The notes: generated by a model not told the origin, from the letters alone. A DNA stretch of 11,849 bases from an uncultured Collinsella sp. (GCA_958348565.1 CATVZP010000059.1:1-11849); one strand, 5' to 3'. Positions 1 to 5,607 are shown, numbered from the stretch's first letter. A program made the numbers and translations.

Positions 1-916
1 GGCGCAGCTCGGAGAGGTACTGCAGCGGGCCGCCCAGGAAGGCGACGTTGCCGCGAATGGGACGGCCGCACGCCAGGCCCGAAATGGTCTGGGTCACGAC
101 GGCTTGGAAGATGGAGGCCGCCACGTCCTCGGGGCGGGCGCCCTCGTTGAGCAGCGGCTGGACGTCAGTCTTGGCAAAGACGCCGCAGCGGCTGGCGATG
201 GGATAGATGGTGGTGGCGTTGGCCGCGAGCTCGTTGAGGCCGCTCGCGTCGGTGTGCAGCAGGGTGGCCATCTGATCGATGAACGCGCCCGTACCGCCGG
301 CGCAGGTGCCGTTCATGCGCTGCTCGATGCCGTTGTCGAAGTAGATGATCTTGGCGTCCTCGCCGCCCAGCTCGATGGCGACATCGGTGGCCGGGATGAG
401 GGTCTCGACGGCGCGCTTACTGGCGATGACCTCCTGGACGAACTCCAGGTCGAGCCACTGGGACAGCAGCAGGCCGCCCGAGCCGGTAATGGCGCAGGTC
501 ATTTGGGCCGTCGGCAGCACGGTCGCAGCGCCCTCGAACAGGTCGCGGGCGCAGACGCGGACGTCGGTGTGGTGGCGCTGGTACTTGGCGTAGACGATCT
601 GGTTGTCGTCGTTGAGCACGGCGAGCTTAACGGTGGTGGAGCCCACGTCGATGCCCAGGTGCAGGTTGCCGTGGGCGTTGTCGGGGTTGAAGATCGCGCC
701 TTCGGGGGCGTGGGCGGCGGCTACGGGCTCAGCGGCGGTGGCGGGCTCGCTAGCGACGGACGTCTCCCCTGCCGCGTTCTTGGCATCGGCAACTGCCTCG
801 GCAACTTTCTCGGCAGCCGCGGTCGCGGCCTTCTGCGCGGCGTCCACCACGGCGGGCGCGGCCTCGCGTGCAGCAGCGACCATGCGGTCCTTGATGCCCT
901 CGACGAGTTTGCTCAT
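1..916 (-). CDS. 2-hydroxyacyl-CoA dehydratase activase, BadF/BadG/HgdC type (partial, N-terminal part)
   Basis: ATP-dependent activator that would inject electrons into a radical 2-hydroxyacyl-CoA dehydratase or related CoA enzyme. About 305 codons are visible; the gene leaves the window at base 1, so the C-terminal part is unseen (long members of the family exceed 1,000 residues). Visible motifs: phosphate-1 loop GIDVGSTTVKLAVL near residues 88-101, then GSGGLLLS, then ELGGEDAKIIYF, then NGTCAGGTGAFIDQ, and further on SRCGVFAKTD. The two Cys of the last motifs are the expected ligands of the dimer-bridging [4Fe-4S] cluster. Before the ATPase domain lies an Ala/Glu/Lys-rich stretch of about 80 residues that the core family lacks. 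The ATG at 914-916 has GGAGAG upstream, and that region overlaps the stop of the TetR gene, so the two are probably cotranscribed. The family is sure; the substrate is unknown. Confidence 0.9.
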   Translation of the reverse strand, partial: MSKLVEGIKDRMVAAAREAAPAVVDAAQKAATAAAEKVAEAVADAKNAAGETSVASEPATAAEPVAAAHAPEGAIFNPDNAHGNLHLGIDVGSTTVKLAVLNDDNQIVYAKYQRHHTDVRVCARDLFEGAATVLPTAQMTCAITGSGGLLLSQWLDLEFVQEVIASKRAVETLIPATDVAIELGGEDAKIIYFDNGIEQRMNGTCAGGTGAFIDQMATLLHTDASGLNELAANATTIYPIASRCGVFAKTDVQPLLNEGARPEDVAASIFQAVVTQTISGLACGRPIRGNVAFLGGPLQYLSELR

Positions 917-928
917 CTGTCTCTCCTC

Positions 929-1639
929 TTAGTTGTTGGACCCGACGGTTGCGGCGGTGTCAGCCGCATCCTCGAGCTGCAAGTTCAATAGCTTCATGCC
1001 GTATTCCGGCACGTTGATATCGATGGGTTGGCCATACAGGTCACCAGGGCGCACAAAAGCGAGCACCGTCATAATGCGCGCCATGGCCTCGGGCGATTCG
1101 GTGAGCCCACGCTCAAACCAGCGCTGAATCATGCCGACCTCGGCACTCACGACGTAGGTGACGTAGTAGTCAAAGAACGTGCCCAGCGCCAGGCCCAAAA
1201 TGCCCGTCTGCGCACGCGGCACCACAGCCTCACGAGCGGTGTCGATGATCCTTTTAATGAAGGCCTGGTCGCCGCCCGGACCCAACAGCGCACCGATTAA
1301 GTCGCGGTTGGCCGCAAGATAACGCAGCAGCTCAACCGAACCGGGCGCCGGCTCGAGCTCATCGATATTGTGATAGAGATCAGGCAGCTGAGCTGCAGTG
1401 ATGAGCTCAATGCGCTCATGGATCTCGGCCAGCAAGCCGTCCTCGATTTGATTGATAAAGTCGGGAATATCGCGGTAGTGCGAATAGAACGTGCGGCGCG
1501 TAAGGCCAGCGCGCTCGGTGAGCGACGCGACATTAATGCGCGAAAGGTCGCCGCTTTCGGCAAGCTCGCTGGCAAGTGCCTGGCGAAGGGCACGCTGTGA
1601 GCGAAGGGACCGGCGATCGCATTTCTCGAGCTGGGACAA
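929..1639 (-). CDS. TetR/AcrR-family transcriptional regulator
   Basis: One-component repressor of 236 residues. The N-terminal helix-turn-helix spans about residues 33-57 (INVASLTERAGLTRRTFYSHY), the typical TetR recognition helix followed by F-Y-x-H-Y. The remainder is a helical ligand/dimer domain of the kind seen in TetR_C-type regulators. The chosen start is TTG at 1637-1639: a strong AAGGAGG lies 4-5 nt upstream and there is no earlier in-frame start with a better site. The stop codon lies 12 nt before the activase ATG, so it is the first gene of a two-gene operon and may control it. Palindromes at 1662-1705 upstream are candidate operators. The ligand is unknown. Confidence 0.88.
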   Translation of the reverse strand: MSQLEKCDRRSLRSQRALRQALASELAESGDLSRINVASLTERAGLTRRTFYSHYRDIPDFINQIEDGLLAEIHERIELITAAQLPDLYHNIDELEPAPGSVELLRYLAANRDLIGALLGPGGDQAFIKRIIDTAREAVVPRAQTGILGLALGTFFDYYVTYVVSAEVGMIQRWFERGLTESPEAMARIMTVLAFVRPGDLYGQPIDINVPEYGMKLLNLQLEDAADTAATVGSNN

Positions 1640-1661
1640 GCGTCCTCCTTGTTACTCAGCC

Positions 1662-1705
1662 TGTGCGCTATTGCACAGTGCGAGTATTATTGCACACCGT
1701 GTGCA
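1662..1705 (-). promoter_or_regulatory. Palindromic candidate operator/promoter region of the TetR-activase operon
   Basis: TGCACAC-C-GTGTGCA at 1691-1705 is a perfect 7+1+7 inverted repeat. It is followed by GCAC-A-GTGC (1673-1681) and TGTGC-N6-GCACA (1662-1677), all built from the same TGTGC/GCACA half-sites. Read on the minus strand, TTGATG precedes the large palindrome and TAATAC follows it, so the palindrome sits between possible -35 and -10 elements, although the 14-nt spacing is short. The start codon of the TetR gene is 23 nt downstream. This placement suits autorepression; binding is inferred, not shown. Confidence 0.55.
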
Positions 1706-1732
1706 TCAACACGTAAAGGCAATATTTGGGTT

Positions 1733-1760
1733 GTGACGAAGGGGCTGTCCCTTTGTCGCA
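1733..1760. repeat. GGGGCTGTCCC hairpin repeat, copy 1
   Basis: Imperfect inverted repeat GTGACGAAGGG-gctgt-CCCTTTGTCGC. It shares an identical 19-nt core with copy 2 (core positions 1739-1757 and 2173-2191, same orientation). The two copies bracket the small-peptide/antisense segment. A third, degenerate relative lies near 11174-11203. It is probably an extragenic palindromic element; no T-run follows on either strand. Confidence 0.6.
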
Positions 1761-1817
1761 TTCAGCGACCGCCTAGGTTGTACCAGTTGTGCCTGGCTTT
1801 TGAAGCGGCATTACCAA

Positions 1818-1846
1818 TTGTCCGAAATGGCATTCGTGGGTAGAAT
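1818..1846 (+). promoter_or_regulatory. Promoter for a putative antisense RNA
   Basis: TTGTCC at 1818-1823 and TAGAAT at 1841-1846 are separated by exactly 17 nt, a good sigma-70-type spacing. No coding sequence on the plus strand follows. Transcription from about 1853 would run into the 3' end of the 41-codon gene on the opposite strand. Confidence 0.45.
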
Positions 1847-1852
1847 AGTGTC

Positions 1853-1938
1853 GACGGCAGCCCAAGTTGTAGCTAGCTGGGCAGCGCCGTTGTTTGCATT
1901 AGGGGGTCAACGCCTTAGCGGCGGCGACCCCTTCTGTT
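1853..1938 (+). ncRNA. Putative antisense RNA to the 3' end of the small membrane peptide gene
   Basis: This is inferred from structure only. Downstream of the promoter there is a stable hairpin: ACGGC (1854-1858) pairs with GCCGT (1886-1890), and GCCCA (1860-1864) with TGGGC (1878-1882). A second stem, GGGGTC (1903-1908) with GACCCC (1926-1931), is followed by TTCTGTT and could terminate it. The RNA would be about 80-90 nt and would overlap the last codons and 3' untranslated region of the peptide gene, as antitoxin RNAs such as RatA do with txpA. No expression evidence can be read from DNA. Boundaries are approximate. Confidence 0.35.
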
Positions 1939-2040
1939 GCGCTTCGAACGCTGCTTGAGTGCCTCGGAAAGGCCGACAAGCGCTGTGAAGAACGAGACCA
2001 AAGCGGTCAGAAGTCTCACGAAATCAATCAAATCGGTCAT
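1915..2040 (-). CDS. Small hydrophobic peptide with basic tail (41 aa), possible type I toxin
   Basis: The peptide begins MTDLIDFVRLLTALVSFF. Residues 10-25 form one short hydrophobic segment able to span or insert in the membrane, and the last 13 residues carry nine Lys/Arg. The ATG at 2038-2040 is preceded by GGGAGGTG at 6-nt spacing, an excellent ribosome binding site, which is the main reason to call it a gene. That site is paired in a 6-bp stem (2049-2067). The stop lies inside a GGGGTC/GACCCC stem. I do not recognise the family; the size, single membrane segment and cationic tail match type I toxins such as TxpA/BsrG or Fst in general form only. The long plus-strand reading frame opposite it has no ribosome binding site and is a shadow. 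Confidence 0.55.
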   Translation of the reverse strand: MTDLIDFVRLLTALVSFFTALVGLSEALKQRSKRNRRGRRR

Positions 2041-2048
2041 GGGCATCA

Positions 2049-2067
2049 CCTCCCATCAGATGGAGGG
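2049..2067 (-). promoter_or_regulatory. Stem-loop sequestering the Shine-Dalgarno of the 41-aa gene
   Basis: On the plus strand CCTCCC (2049-2054) and GGAGGG (2062-2067) form a perfect 6-bp stem with a 7-nt loop. In the mRNA the downstream arm is the GGGAGG of the ribosome binding site. A second small stem, GGGC-AGC-GCCC, lies just upstream. Hidden ribosome binding sites are usual in type I toxin mRNAs. Confidence 0.5.
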
Positions 2068-2127
2068 CGCTGCCCGGCACATGGAACTGCCGTCAACAAT
2101 ACCGATTCTACCAGAGCCTAGTTATAT

Positions 2128-2147
2128 ATACGAATATATGTTCGTAT
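2128..2147. promoter_or_regulatory. AT-rich palindrome in the presumed promoter of the 41-aa gene
   Basis: ATACGAA-TATATG-TTCGTAT is a perfect 7+6+7 inverted repeat. On the minus strand it overlaps TTGGAA followed 16 nt later by TATATA; a TAGAAT box (2105-2110) lies further downstream. It could be an operator or part of an unusual promoter. Which -10 box is used cannot be decided from sequence. Confidence 0.4.
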
Positions 2148-2166
2148 TCCAAGAACACAGGCCCCC

Positions 2167-2193
2167 GCGACAAAGGGGCTGTCCCTTTGTCAC
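2167..2193. repeat. GGGGCTGTCCC hairpin repeat, copy 2
   Basis: GCGACAAAGGG-gctgt-CCCTTTGTCAC is a near-perfect 11-bp stem (one G-T) with a 5-nt loop. It starts 1 nt after the HAD stop codon on the minus strand, so it could also act as a 3' stabilising hairpin or weak terminator for that mRNA, though no T-run follows. Its core matches copy 1. Confidence 0.6.
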
Positions 2194-2194
2194 A

Positions 2195-3052
2195 TTATTC
2201 GATGACGGTGCGGGAGTTTTGCTTGCGCATGGTGGCGAGCATGTGTTTGGGGACGGCATGGGCCATACAGCTGCCGATGGTCGCGCTCGCGGCGGCCTTG
2301 GCCGCGTCGCTGCCGTTTTTGGTCGCATAGCTGTGGCGGAAACGCTTGAGCATGGCGATGTCGTTGCCGCCGTCGCCGTAGACCGCGACCTCATCCTCGG
2401 CAATACCGTAGTAGCCCGCCAGCCAAGCCACACTCTCGCCCTTGTTGCACGCCACGTCTGTGATCTCAAACATCACCGGATCGAACGGCGCGTTGACCAC
2501 GCGGTCCGAGCGCTCGGCCAAATACGCCTTAAGTTCGCGCTCCAGCTCGGGCGAGGTCACGCGACAGTTGATCTTGCACACATCGTGGCGCAGGATGTCA
2601 CCGATCGACTGGTCGAAATACTGCTCCTCGTGATACCCGCCGCGTGCACGCATACCGCGCATCACGATGCGCTTGATAGGGCTGTCCTTTTTAAAGCCCG
2701 CCTGGTGCATCTCGAACGAACCGCTCGAGAACATGCCATCGGGCGTGGAGCAATCAAAGCAAATGTCCGGGAACGCCTTGAGCAGCTCCTCGGTGGTCTG
2801 CGGATCGATGGTCCAGGTCTTGAGCACCTCTCCATGGCTGTCGCGCACGATTGATCCATTGGAGCAGCAGGCGTCAAGCGCCAGGCCCGTAAAGCCATGC
2901 TCGCCGATCGGCAGCGTCGAGCGTCCGGTCGCGGGAACCACATGCAGGCCGGCTTCGGTCAACTCGCGAATGGCACGGCGGATGGTCCCATCCGCCTCGT
3001 GTAGGGCGTTCAGCAGCGTTCCGTCTAAGTCACTCGCAAACATCTTGATCAT
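2195..3052 (-). CDS. Cof-type HAD-superfamily phosphatase
   Basis: Soluble Mg-dependent phosphohydrolase, 285 residues, the usual length for Cof/YwpJ-type HAD IIB proteins acting on sugar phosphates or related small molecules. All four catalytic motifs are present: DLDGTLL with nucleophile D8 and D10, VVPATGR with T42, K204 in ACNKGESV, and GDGGND at 226-231. The start ATG (3050-3052) gives the canonical N-terminus MIKMFASDLDGT and has AAGGAGAGG 7 nt upstream; a longer frame reading back through the inverted repeat is rejected. That ribosome binding site is one arm of a perfect 20-bp inverted repeat. It lies downstream of the MFS gene on the same strand. The substrate cannot be told. Confidence 0.9.
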   Translation of the reverse strand: MIKMFASDLDGTLLNALHEADGTIRRAIRELTEAGLHVVPATGRSTLPIGEHGFTGLALDACCSNGSIVRDSHGEVLKTWTIDPQTTEELLKAFPDICFDCSTPDGMFSSGSFEMHQAGFKKDSPIKRIVMRGMRARGGYHEEQYFDQSIGDILRHDVCKINCRVTSPELERELKAYLAERSDRVVNAPFDPVMFEITDVACNKGESVAWLAGYYGIAEDEVAVYGDGGNDIAMLKRFRHSYATKNGSDAAKAAASATIGSCMAHAVPKHMLATMRKQNSRTVIE

Positions 3053-3053
3053 G

Positions 3054-3105
3054 GGCACGCCTCTCCTTCGTCTGCACGATATTGTAGACGAAGGAGAGGC
3101 GTGCC
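3054..3105 (-). promoter_or_regulatory. Perfect 20-bp inverted repeat covering the HAD ribosome binding site
   Basis: Arms at 3054-3073 and 3086-3105 are exact reverse complements, with a 12-nt loop (3074-3085). One arm contains the AAGGAGAGG of the HAD gene and ends 1 nt before its ATG. On the minus strand the loop and the adjoining arm base contain TACAAT (3081-3086 complement), a possible -10 box with a weak TTTAGG 17 nt upstream. Read-through mRNA from the MFS gene would hide the ribosome binding site, whereas a start in the loop would free it. No T-run, so not an intrinsic terminator. Confidence 0.6.
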
Positions 3106-3167
3106 TAAACAATGCCGTCGCGGCGCGGCGTACCACCGCCTCCACAAATTCACGGTGCCCCAGCGCG

Positions 3168-4430
3168 TTAAGACAATCGCCACGAGCGACTTTTCAGCCG
3201 ATAAAACAGCGCCGTCGTCAACGTCAGCACCGCCAGCATGCCTGCGAATACAATCGCCGGTGTCCATCGATCATATGCGAGTCCGTAAACCAATTGGCCA
3301 ATAGGCGTTGCACAGGAAAGCGTCATATAAACGAGTGCCAGCACTTTTCCGCAGAGTTCCTTTGGCGCTGACCGCTGAACAAATGAAACGATTTCGACCG
3401 ATGTAATGCTTGCCCACGCCATGACCCATGCCGAGCCGGCCGCAAGCGCGGCAAACGCTAATTCATCAGGACCGCTCAGTAGCGTGACAATAATCGGTAC
3501 GACTCCAAAACAGATCATCGCAACATATCGACATATGCCCTTGAAGGAAAAACGATGCGGCCAAATACCGACCAAACCACTGCCGACAAGACCACCTAAG
3601 CCCATAGCCACCTCAATAATCCCAACAAAGGATGACTGCATTCCGAGATGCTTTGCAACAATAACGGGAGCGCCAATCGTTAGCCCAACCAACGCAAGGT
3701 TCAAAATAGCCGCAATCAAAAACACAACGAGCAATGATGAGTTTTGAGACAGATACCGAATCGACTCCCGAAAATCGTTTCGGCATGTCGAGCAAGTCGT
3801 ACTGTCCCCCGTCATTCCAGATGAGGCATTTTGCTTGAGTGCGCCCCCGAACAGCAGGGCTGACATCGCAAACGTCAACGCCGCAGTTTCGCATAGAGCA
3901 TCGATACCGAAGCACCCATAGACTGCCGTCCCGACTACAGGCCCCAAGATATTACTCATCATGGTTATCTGCGAGACCAACGCAGTGGCACGCTCAACCT
4001 TTTCTTGGCCCGTCATGCGCACCGTCTCAATTTGAAGCATCGGTTTCAACAGCGATTGGATGCCATATTGGACGCAAAGCATTGCTGCCACGACAACCGC
4101 AAGAGGCAGCGAACGCTTCACGGGGATAAACAGCAGTGATGTAGCCATCAGAACAATGCCGAGTACCACAAGAACCCCGCGATGTCTTCCCCGATCCGCC
4201 AAGATCCCGCCAACCGGAGTCGCGAGCACGCCTGGTATGAACGCTATCGCCGCGACGGCGCCATATAACGTTGACGAGCCGCTGCAATCGAACAAGTAGA
4301 GCGGACACGCAAAGCACAGTGCTGACAACATTGAATACGCACACAGCTGTGCAACAAGAAGGCCAAATAGTCTGATAGATCGCACTGTTTTTGGCGCCAA
4401 CGAAACGCTAATTCTTCGCATCCCAGCCAT
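3168..4430 (-). CDS. Major facilitator superfamily efflux transporter
   Basis: Integral membrane protein of 420 residues with about 12 hydrophobic segments and a central loop near residues 210-225 (containing CSTCRNDF), the standard 6+6 MFS plan. The loop after helix 2 reads GGILADRGRHRG, matching the MFS G-x-x-x-D-R-x-G-R-R signature. Overall it resembles the EntS/MFS_3 and macrolide-efflux branch. The first ATG (4428-4430) is used; GGGGGCAGG precedes it. A TetR gene lies upstream on the same strand with operator-like palindromes between, so a drug or metabolite exporter repressed by that TetR is the best inference. By eye its DNA is more AT-rich than the flanking genes, which fits recent acquisition. 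The substrate is unknown. Confidence 0.88.
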   Translation of the reverse strand: MAGMRRISVSLAPKTVRSIRLFGLLVAQLCAYSMLSALCFACPLYLFDCSGSSTLYGAVAAIAFIPGVLATPVGGILADRGRHRGVLVVLGIVLMATSLLFIPVKRSLPLAVVVAAMLCVQYGIQSLLKPMLQIETVRMTGQEKVERATALVSQITMMSNILGPVVGTAVYGCFGIDALCETAALTFAMSALLFGGALKQNASSGMTGDSTTCSTCRNDFRESIRYLSQNSSLLVVFLIAAILNLALVGLTIGAPVIVAKHLGMQSSFVGIIEVAMGLGGLVGSGLVGIWPHRFSFKGICRYVAMICFGVVPIIVTLLSGPDELAFAALAAGSAWVMAWASITSVEIVSFVQRSAPKELCGKVLALVYMTLSCATPIGQLVYGLAYDRWTPAIVFAGMLAVLTLTTALFYRLKSRSWRLS

Positions 4431-4442
4431 AAGCCTGCCCCC

Positions 4443-4467
4443 AAATACATACTGCTAGTATGTATTT
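4443..4467. promoter_or_regulatory. Perfect 11+3+11 palindrome, probable TetR operator at the MFS gene
   Basis: AAATACATACT (4443-4453), gct, AGTATGTATTT (4457-4467). The size and AT-rich dyad symmetry are typical of TetR-family operators. It lies 13 nt upstream of the MFS start codon, covering where RNA polymerase or the ribosome must act. A related imperfect site occurs at 4511-4529. Confidence 0.7.
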
Positions 4468-4476
4468 AATGACTTG

Positions 4477-4498
4477 AAAAGGGCAGCCGTGGCTACCC
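4477..4498 (-). terminator. Rho-independent terminator after the TetR gene
   Basis: On the minus strand GGGTAGCC-ac-GGCTGCCC (stem with one G-U pair) is followed directly by TTTT. It lies 33 nt past the TetR stop codon and separates that gene from the MFS promoter region, so the MFS gene is probably transcribed from its own regulated promoter. Confidence 0.6.
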
Positions 4499-4510
4499 TC
4501 ACAAATCAAT

Positions 4511-4529
4511 TACATACCGTTGGTATCTA
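4511..4529. promoter_or_regulatory. Second operator-like palindrome
   Basis: TACATACC-gtt-GGTATCTA is an 8+3+8 inverted repeat with one mismatch, matching the inner 19 bp of the 4443-4467 palindrome at 15 of 19 positions. Having two related dyads 68 bp apart suggests an auxiliary site for the same TetR protein. Confidence 0.45.
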
Positions 4530-4531
4530 TA

Positions 4532-5194
4532 TTACCACCCAGCACGGTTCCATACGTCCCAAATCTGGGCCGTTGTCTGGAGCACTTCATTACCCAAATC
4601 AAGCCCCACCGCGGCCGCCATCTGCGCCAAACATTGTGCGCGAGCAAGCATTCGCTCCTTGGGCTCGAGCGGACGGAACAGCGGCAACAGCCAAAGATTC
4701 GCCAACAACGACACCGCCTCCGCCGCTTCGCGCGGGCATTCGCACACAATGGAGCCGTCAGTGATGCCCTCCTCGATTACCTGCAAGAGATTGCCATCGG
4801 CCGACTCGTCAAACGAGCCCTGGTACTGCATCGCCAGTAGACGCGAGCTTTTTACCGGATCTGCCGCAGGATGCATGCGTGCCCATAGCTCAATTTGCGG
4901 AACAACGGACTCGGGCGCGTACAGCCGCTTGAGCTTTTGGGCTCCGGTCATATTACCGATACCAAGCGTTGAGCGACGGTGCTCAACAATCGGAGCCATT
5001 GCCCGATCAAATGCGGCGTTGAAAATCTCCTCTTTGCTCTTAAAGTGATGATAGACAGCACCCTTGGTCATGCCATCGAGGCGGTCGACGATGTCTTGAA
5101 TGCTCGTGCCCTCATAACCCTGCGCGCAGAATAGCTCCAGCGCCGCGTCGAGGATCTTCGCGACCGTCTCCTCGGGATATTTATTACGACCCAT
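4532..5194 (-). CDS. TetR-family repressor, probably of the adjacent MFS exporter
   Basis: 220 residues from the ATG at 5192-5194. The N-terminal DNA-binding domain is clear: ETVAKILDAALELFCAQGYEGTS, then the helix-turn-helix with MTKGAVYHHFKSKEEIF at about residues 42-58. The C-terminal helical domain is the ligand pocket. An ATG at 5228-5230 would add 12 residues without a ribosome binding site; the shorter start gives the usual family N-terminus (M-G-R-N-K-Y-P) but also has only a weak GGATGG site. A possible promoter is TCGACC-N18-TAAAAT (-10 at 5237-5242), which would start transcription near 5230 and supports the shorter protein. It is paired with the MFS gene by order and by the two operator-like sites. 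Confidence 0.85.
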   Translation of the reverse strand: MGRNKYPEETVAKILDAALELFCAQGYEGTSIQDIVDRLDGMTKGAVYHHFKSKEEIFNAAFDRAMAPIVEHRRSTLGIGNMTGAQKLKRLYAPESVVPQIELWARMHPAADPVKSSRLLAMQYQGSFDESADGNLLQVIEEGITDGSIVCECPREAAEAVSLLANLWLLPLFRPLEPKERMLARAQCLAQMAAAVGLDLGNEVLQTTAQIWDVWNRAGW

Positions 5195-5201
5195 AATCCG
5201 T

Positions 5202-5255
5202 CCATCCGCAACGCAAGCCTTGTGTCTCATTGCAGCATTTTAACGTTACGGATGG
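5202..5255. promoter_or_regulatory. Inverted repeat in the leader/promoter of the TetR gene
   Basis: CCATCCGCAACG (5202-5213) and CGTTACGGATGG (5244-5255) are inverted copies with one difference, separated by 30 nt. They flank the possible TAAAAT -10 box and the presumed transcription start of the TetR gene. In read-through RNA from the P-II gene, this would form a 12-bp stem just before the TetR ATG. It does not resemble the 4443-4467 palindrome. Confidence 0.35.
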
Positions 5256-5268
5256 CAGGCGGTCGATT

Positions 5269-5607
5269 CTACACCGCGGCGGGGCCGTGTTCGCCGGTGC
5301 GGATGCGGATGACTTCCTCAACCGGCTCGACCCAGATTTTGCCGTCGCCGACGGCTCCGGTGCGTGCGGCGTTGCAGATAATCTCGACAATGCCGTCGAC
5401 GTGCTCGTCGGCGCAGATGAGGGTGAACTGCACCTTAGGGATCATGTTGACAAGCAACTCGTTGCCGCGCACGTATTCCTTCCAGCCATGCTGCGCACCG
5501 CAGCCCTGCACCTGGTTGATGGTCATACCACGAACATCAGCAGCAAACAGCGCGTCTTTGAGAACCTCAAGCTTCTCGGCACGAACGACCGCCGTAATTT
5601 TCTTCAT
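5269..5607 (-). CDS. glnK: Nitrogen regulatory protein P-II (GlnB/GlnK family)
   Basis: Trimeric signal protein of 112 residues, exactly family length, which binds ATP/ADP and 2-oxoglutarate and plugs the Amt channel through its T-loop. It starts MKKITAVVRAEKLE and has the C-terminal signature TGAVGDGKIWVEPVEEVIRIRTGE (split here near residues 82-105). The T-loop reads GCGAQHGWKEYVRGNE (residues 35-50) then LLV. The uridylylated Tyr-51 of enterobacterial GlnB/GlnK is Leu here; Tyr occurs at 45 instead. ATP-site residues are intact. The gene lies downstream of the ammonium channel on the same strand, the classic amtB-glnK pairing, though in reverse order to enterobacteria and with a 211-bp gap. 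The ATG (5605-5607) has GAGAGG 8-9 nt upstream. Confidence 0.95.
   Translation of the reverse strand: MKKITAVVRAEKLEVLKDALFAADVRGMTINQVQGCGAQHGWKEYVRGNELLVNMIPKVQFTLICADEHVDGIVEIICNAARTGAVGDGKIWVEPVEEVIRIRTGEHGPAAV

Noticed and set aside
104..991. A 295-codon plus-strand frame and shorter ones at the left edge
   Set aside because: They lie antisense to the activase, which has all its cluster and ATPase motifs, and translate to low-complexity Gly/Val/Leu-rich sequence.
1937..2854. A 305-codon plus-strand frame across the small-peptide gene and the HAD gene
   Set aside because: It has no ribosome binding site, crosses two minus-strand genes with good sites, and its translation matches nothing I recognise.
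3054..3105. Intrinsic terminator of the MFS gene
   Set aside because: The stem is perfect but is followed by a start codon and no T-run, and it contains a ribosome binding site.
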